From positions 1 to 7,715 of the forward strand of contig JAAYNN010000103.1 of the NCBI GenBank assembly GCA_012520835.1: DNA of 7,715 bases, in the 5' to 3' direction. Made by a program: the position numbers and the translations under genes. Source of the stretch: Dehalococcoidales bacterium (GTDB taxonomy: Bacteria > Chloroflexota > Dehalococcoidia > Dehalococcoidales > UBA5627). Under the pieces are notes generated by a model that had not been told where the DNA came from, ran no database searches, and worked only from the letters and a program-made list of their open reading frames with translations. Of the stretch, positions 7,465 to 7,715 are shown piece by piece (position 1 is the stretch's first letter; every line of letters begins with the position of its first letter).

Positions 7465-7715
7465 TTTTTATTAAAACGATAAATTGAATGATTTCTAAGC
7501 TTTTATGAAATTAAATTAAGCCCAGTTGTTTTTTAGGAACTAATATATACTACTTTGAATTGTGAATTTCCGTTTGTTAAATTTCCGAACGATCGGTTGA
7601 AAAAACCAACCTGAATAATTAACCGGTAAAATTAATTTATAAAATAAGATTTAGATACCAGTTCAGTATTTCATTCCCCCAGAGAATTGCACTCATTGCT
7701 CCTATGGAAAGAAAA
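7465..7715. other. AT-rich intergenic stretch with small repeats
   Basis: No convincing gene, RNA gene or mobile-element end is visible. The stretch holds a direct repeat AATTTCCG at 7565-7572 and 7580-7587 (15-base period), an inverted repeat CCGA-ACGA-TCGG at 7585-7596, and an adjoining one, GGTTG (7595-7599) with CAACC (7607-7611) around an A-rich loop. The palindrome ACCGGT lies at 7622-7627. On neither strand is a hairpin followed by a clear T run, so none of these is a good terminator. They may be protein-binding sites upstream of the - strand signalling gene. Confidence 0.5.
7637..7714 (-). CDS. Possible C-terminal end of a gene running in from the right edge
   Basis: On the - strand a frame is open from the window edge to a TAA at 7639-7637 and gives 25 residues, including SIGAMSAILWGNEILNWYLNL. 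It is hydrophobic and tryptophan-rich, as the tail of a membrane protein might be. The length is too short to rule out chance, no family can be named, and no terminator follows. If real, the gene would lie upstream of the GGDEF/HD-GYP gene in the same direction, separated from it by about 255 bases. Confidence 0.22.
   Translation of the reverse strand, partial: FLSIGAMSAILWGNEILNWYLNLIL

Noticed and set aside
7555..7583. Possible + strand promoter TTGAAT-N17-TAAATT
   Set aside because: Each box matches only 4 of 6 positions in very AT-rich DNA, and no + strand gene starts inside the window after it.
7704..7715. ATG at 7704 as the start of a + strand gene
   Set aside because: Only four codons are visible and there is no Shine-Dalgarno sequence before it.

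Overview
The window carries five coding regions that are complete or nearly so and one doubtful gene end at the right edge. It looks like chromosomal DNA from a strictly anaerobic bacterium with low-to-moderate GC. The first three genes form a sulfide-assimilation / homocysteine-synthesis set known mainly from methanogens, sulfate reducers and other anaerobes. The style of the seven-plus-TM sensor protein, the ATG/TTG/GTG start usage and the sigma-70-like promoters point to a bacterium. A Dehalococcoidia-like Chloroflexota is my best guess, but this is an inference from protein flavour and cannot be confirmed without a search.

Layout. On the + strand, from the left edge to about 2630, four genes are packed with gaps of 23, 4 and 19 bases (using the starts chosen here). 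They are a DUF39/COG1900 homocysteine biosynthesis protein (5' end outside the window), a NIL-domain 2x[4Fe-4S] ferredoxin, a UPF0280/COG2122 ApbE-like protein, and a ribulose-phosphate 3-epimerase-like barrel protein with a TTG start. They look like one operon whose promoter lies outside the window. On the - strand, a full-length transketolase (4638 to 2632) ends one base away from the epimerase stop, tail to tail. Upstream of it is a 206-base spacer holding a good transketolase promoter and a set of overlapping inverted repeats. Next comes an 845-residue membrane protein (7382 to 4845, GTG start) with about nine TM segments, a GAF-like region, a GGDEF domain and an HD-GYP domain. The last ~330 bases hold this gene's promoter (TTGACA-N17-CATAAT), small repeats, and possibly the last 25 codons of another - strand gene.

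How the genes fit together. DUF39 and the NIL ferredoxin are known in Methanosarcina to support homocysteine formation from aspartate semialdehyde and sulfide, and the COG2122 protein is known there to help assimilation at low sulfide. Finding all three side by side suggests one complete sulfide-to-homocysteine module. The epimerase and transketolase belong to the non-oxidative pentose phosphate pathway. However, the epimerase-like protein is physically part of the sulfur operon and lacks one canonical metal ligand, so its role is less certain. The GGDEF/HD-GYP protein is a separate c-di-GMP signalling gene with its own promoter.

No mobile elements, CRISPR arrays, tRNA or rRNA genes were seen. 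Most of the window is ordinary core metabolism; the notable points are the clustered sulfur genes and the altered epimerase active site.
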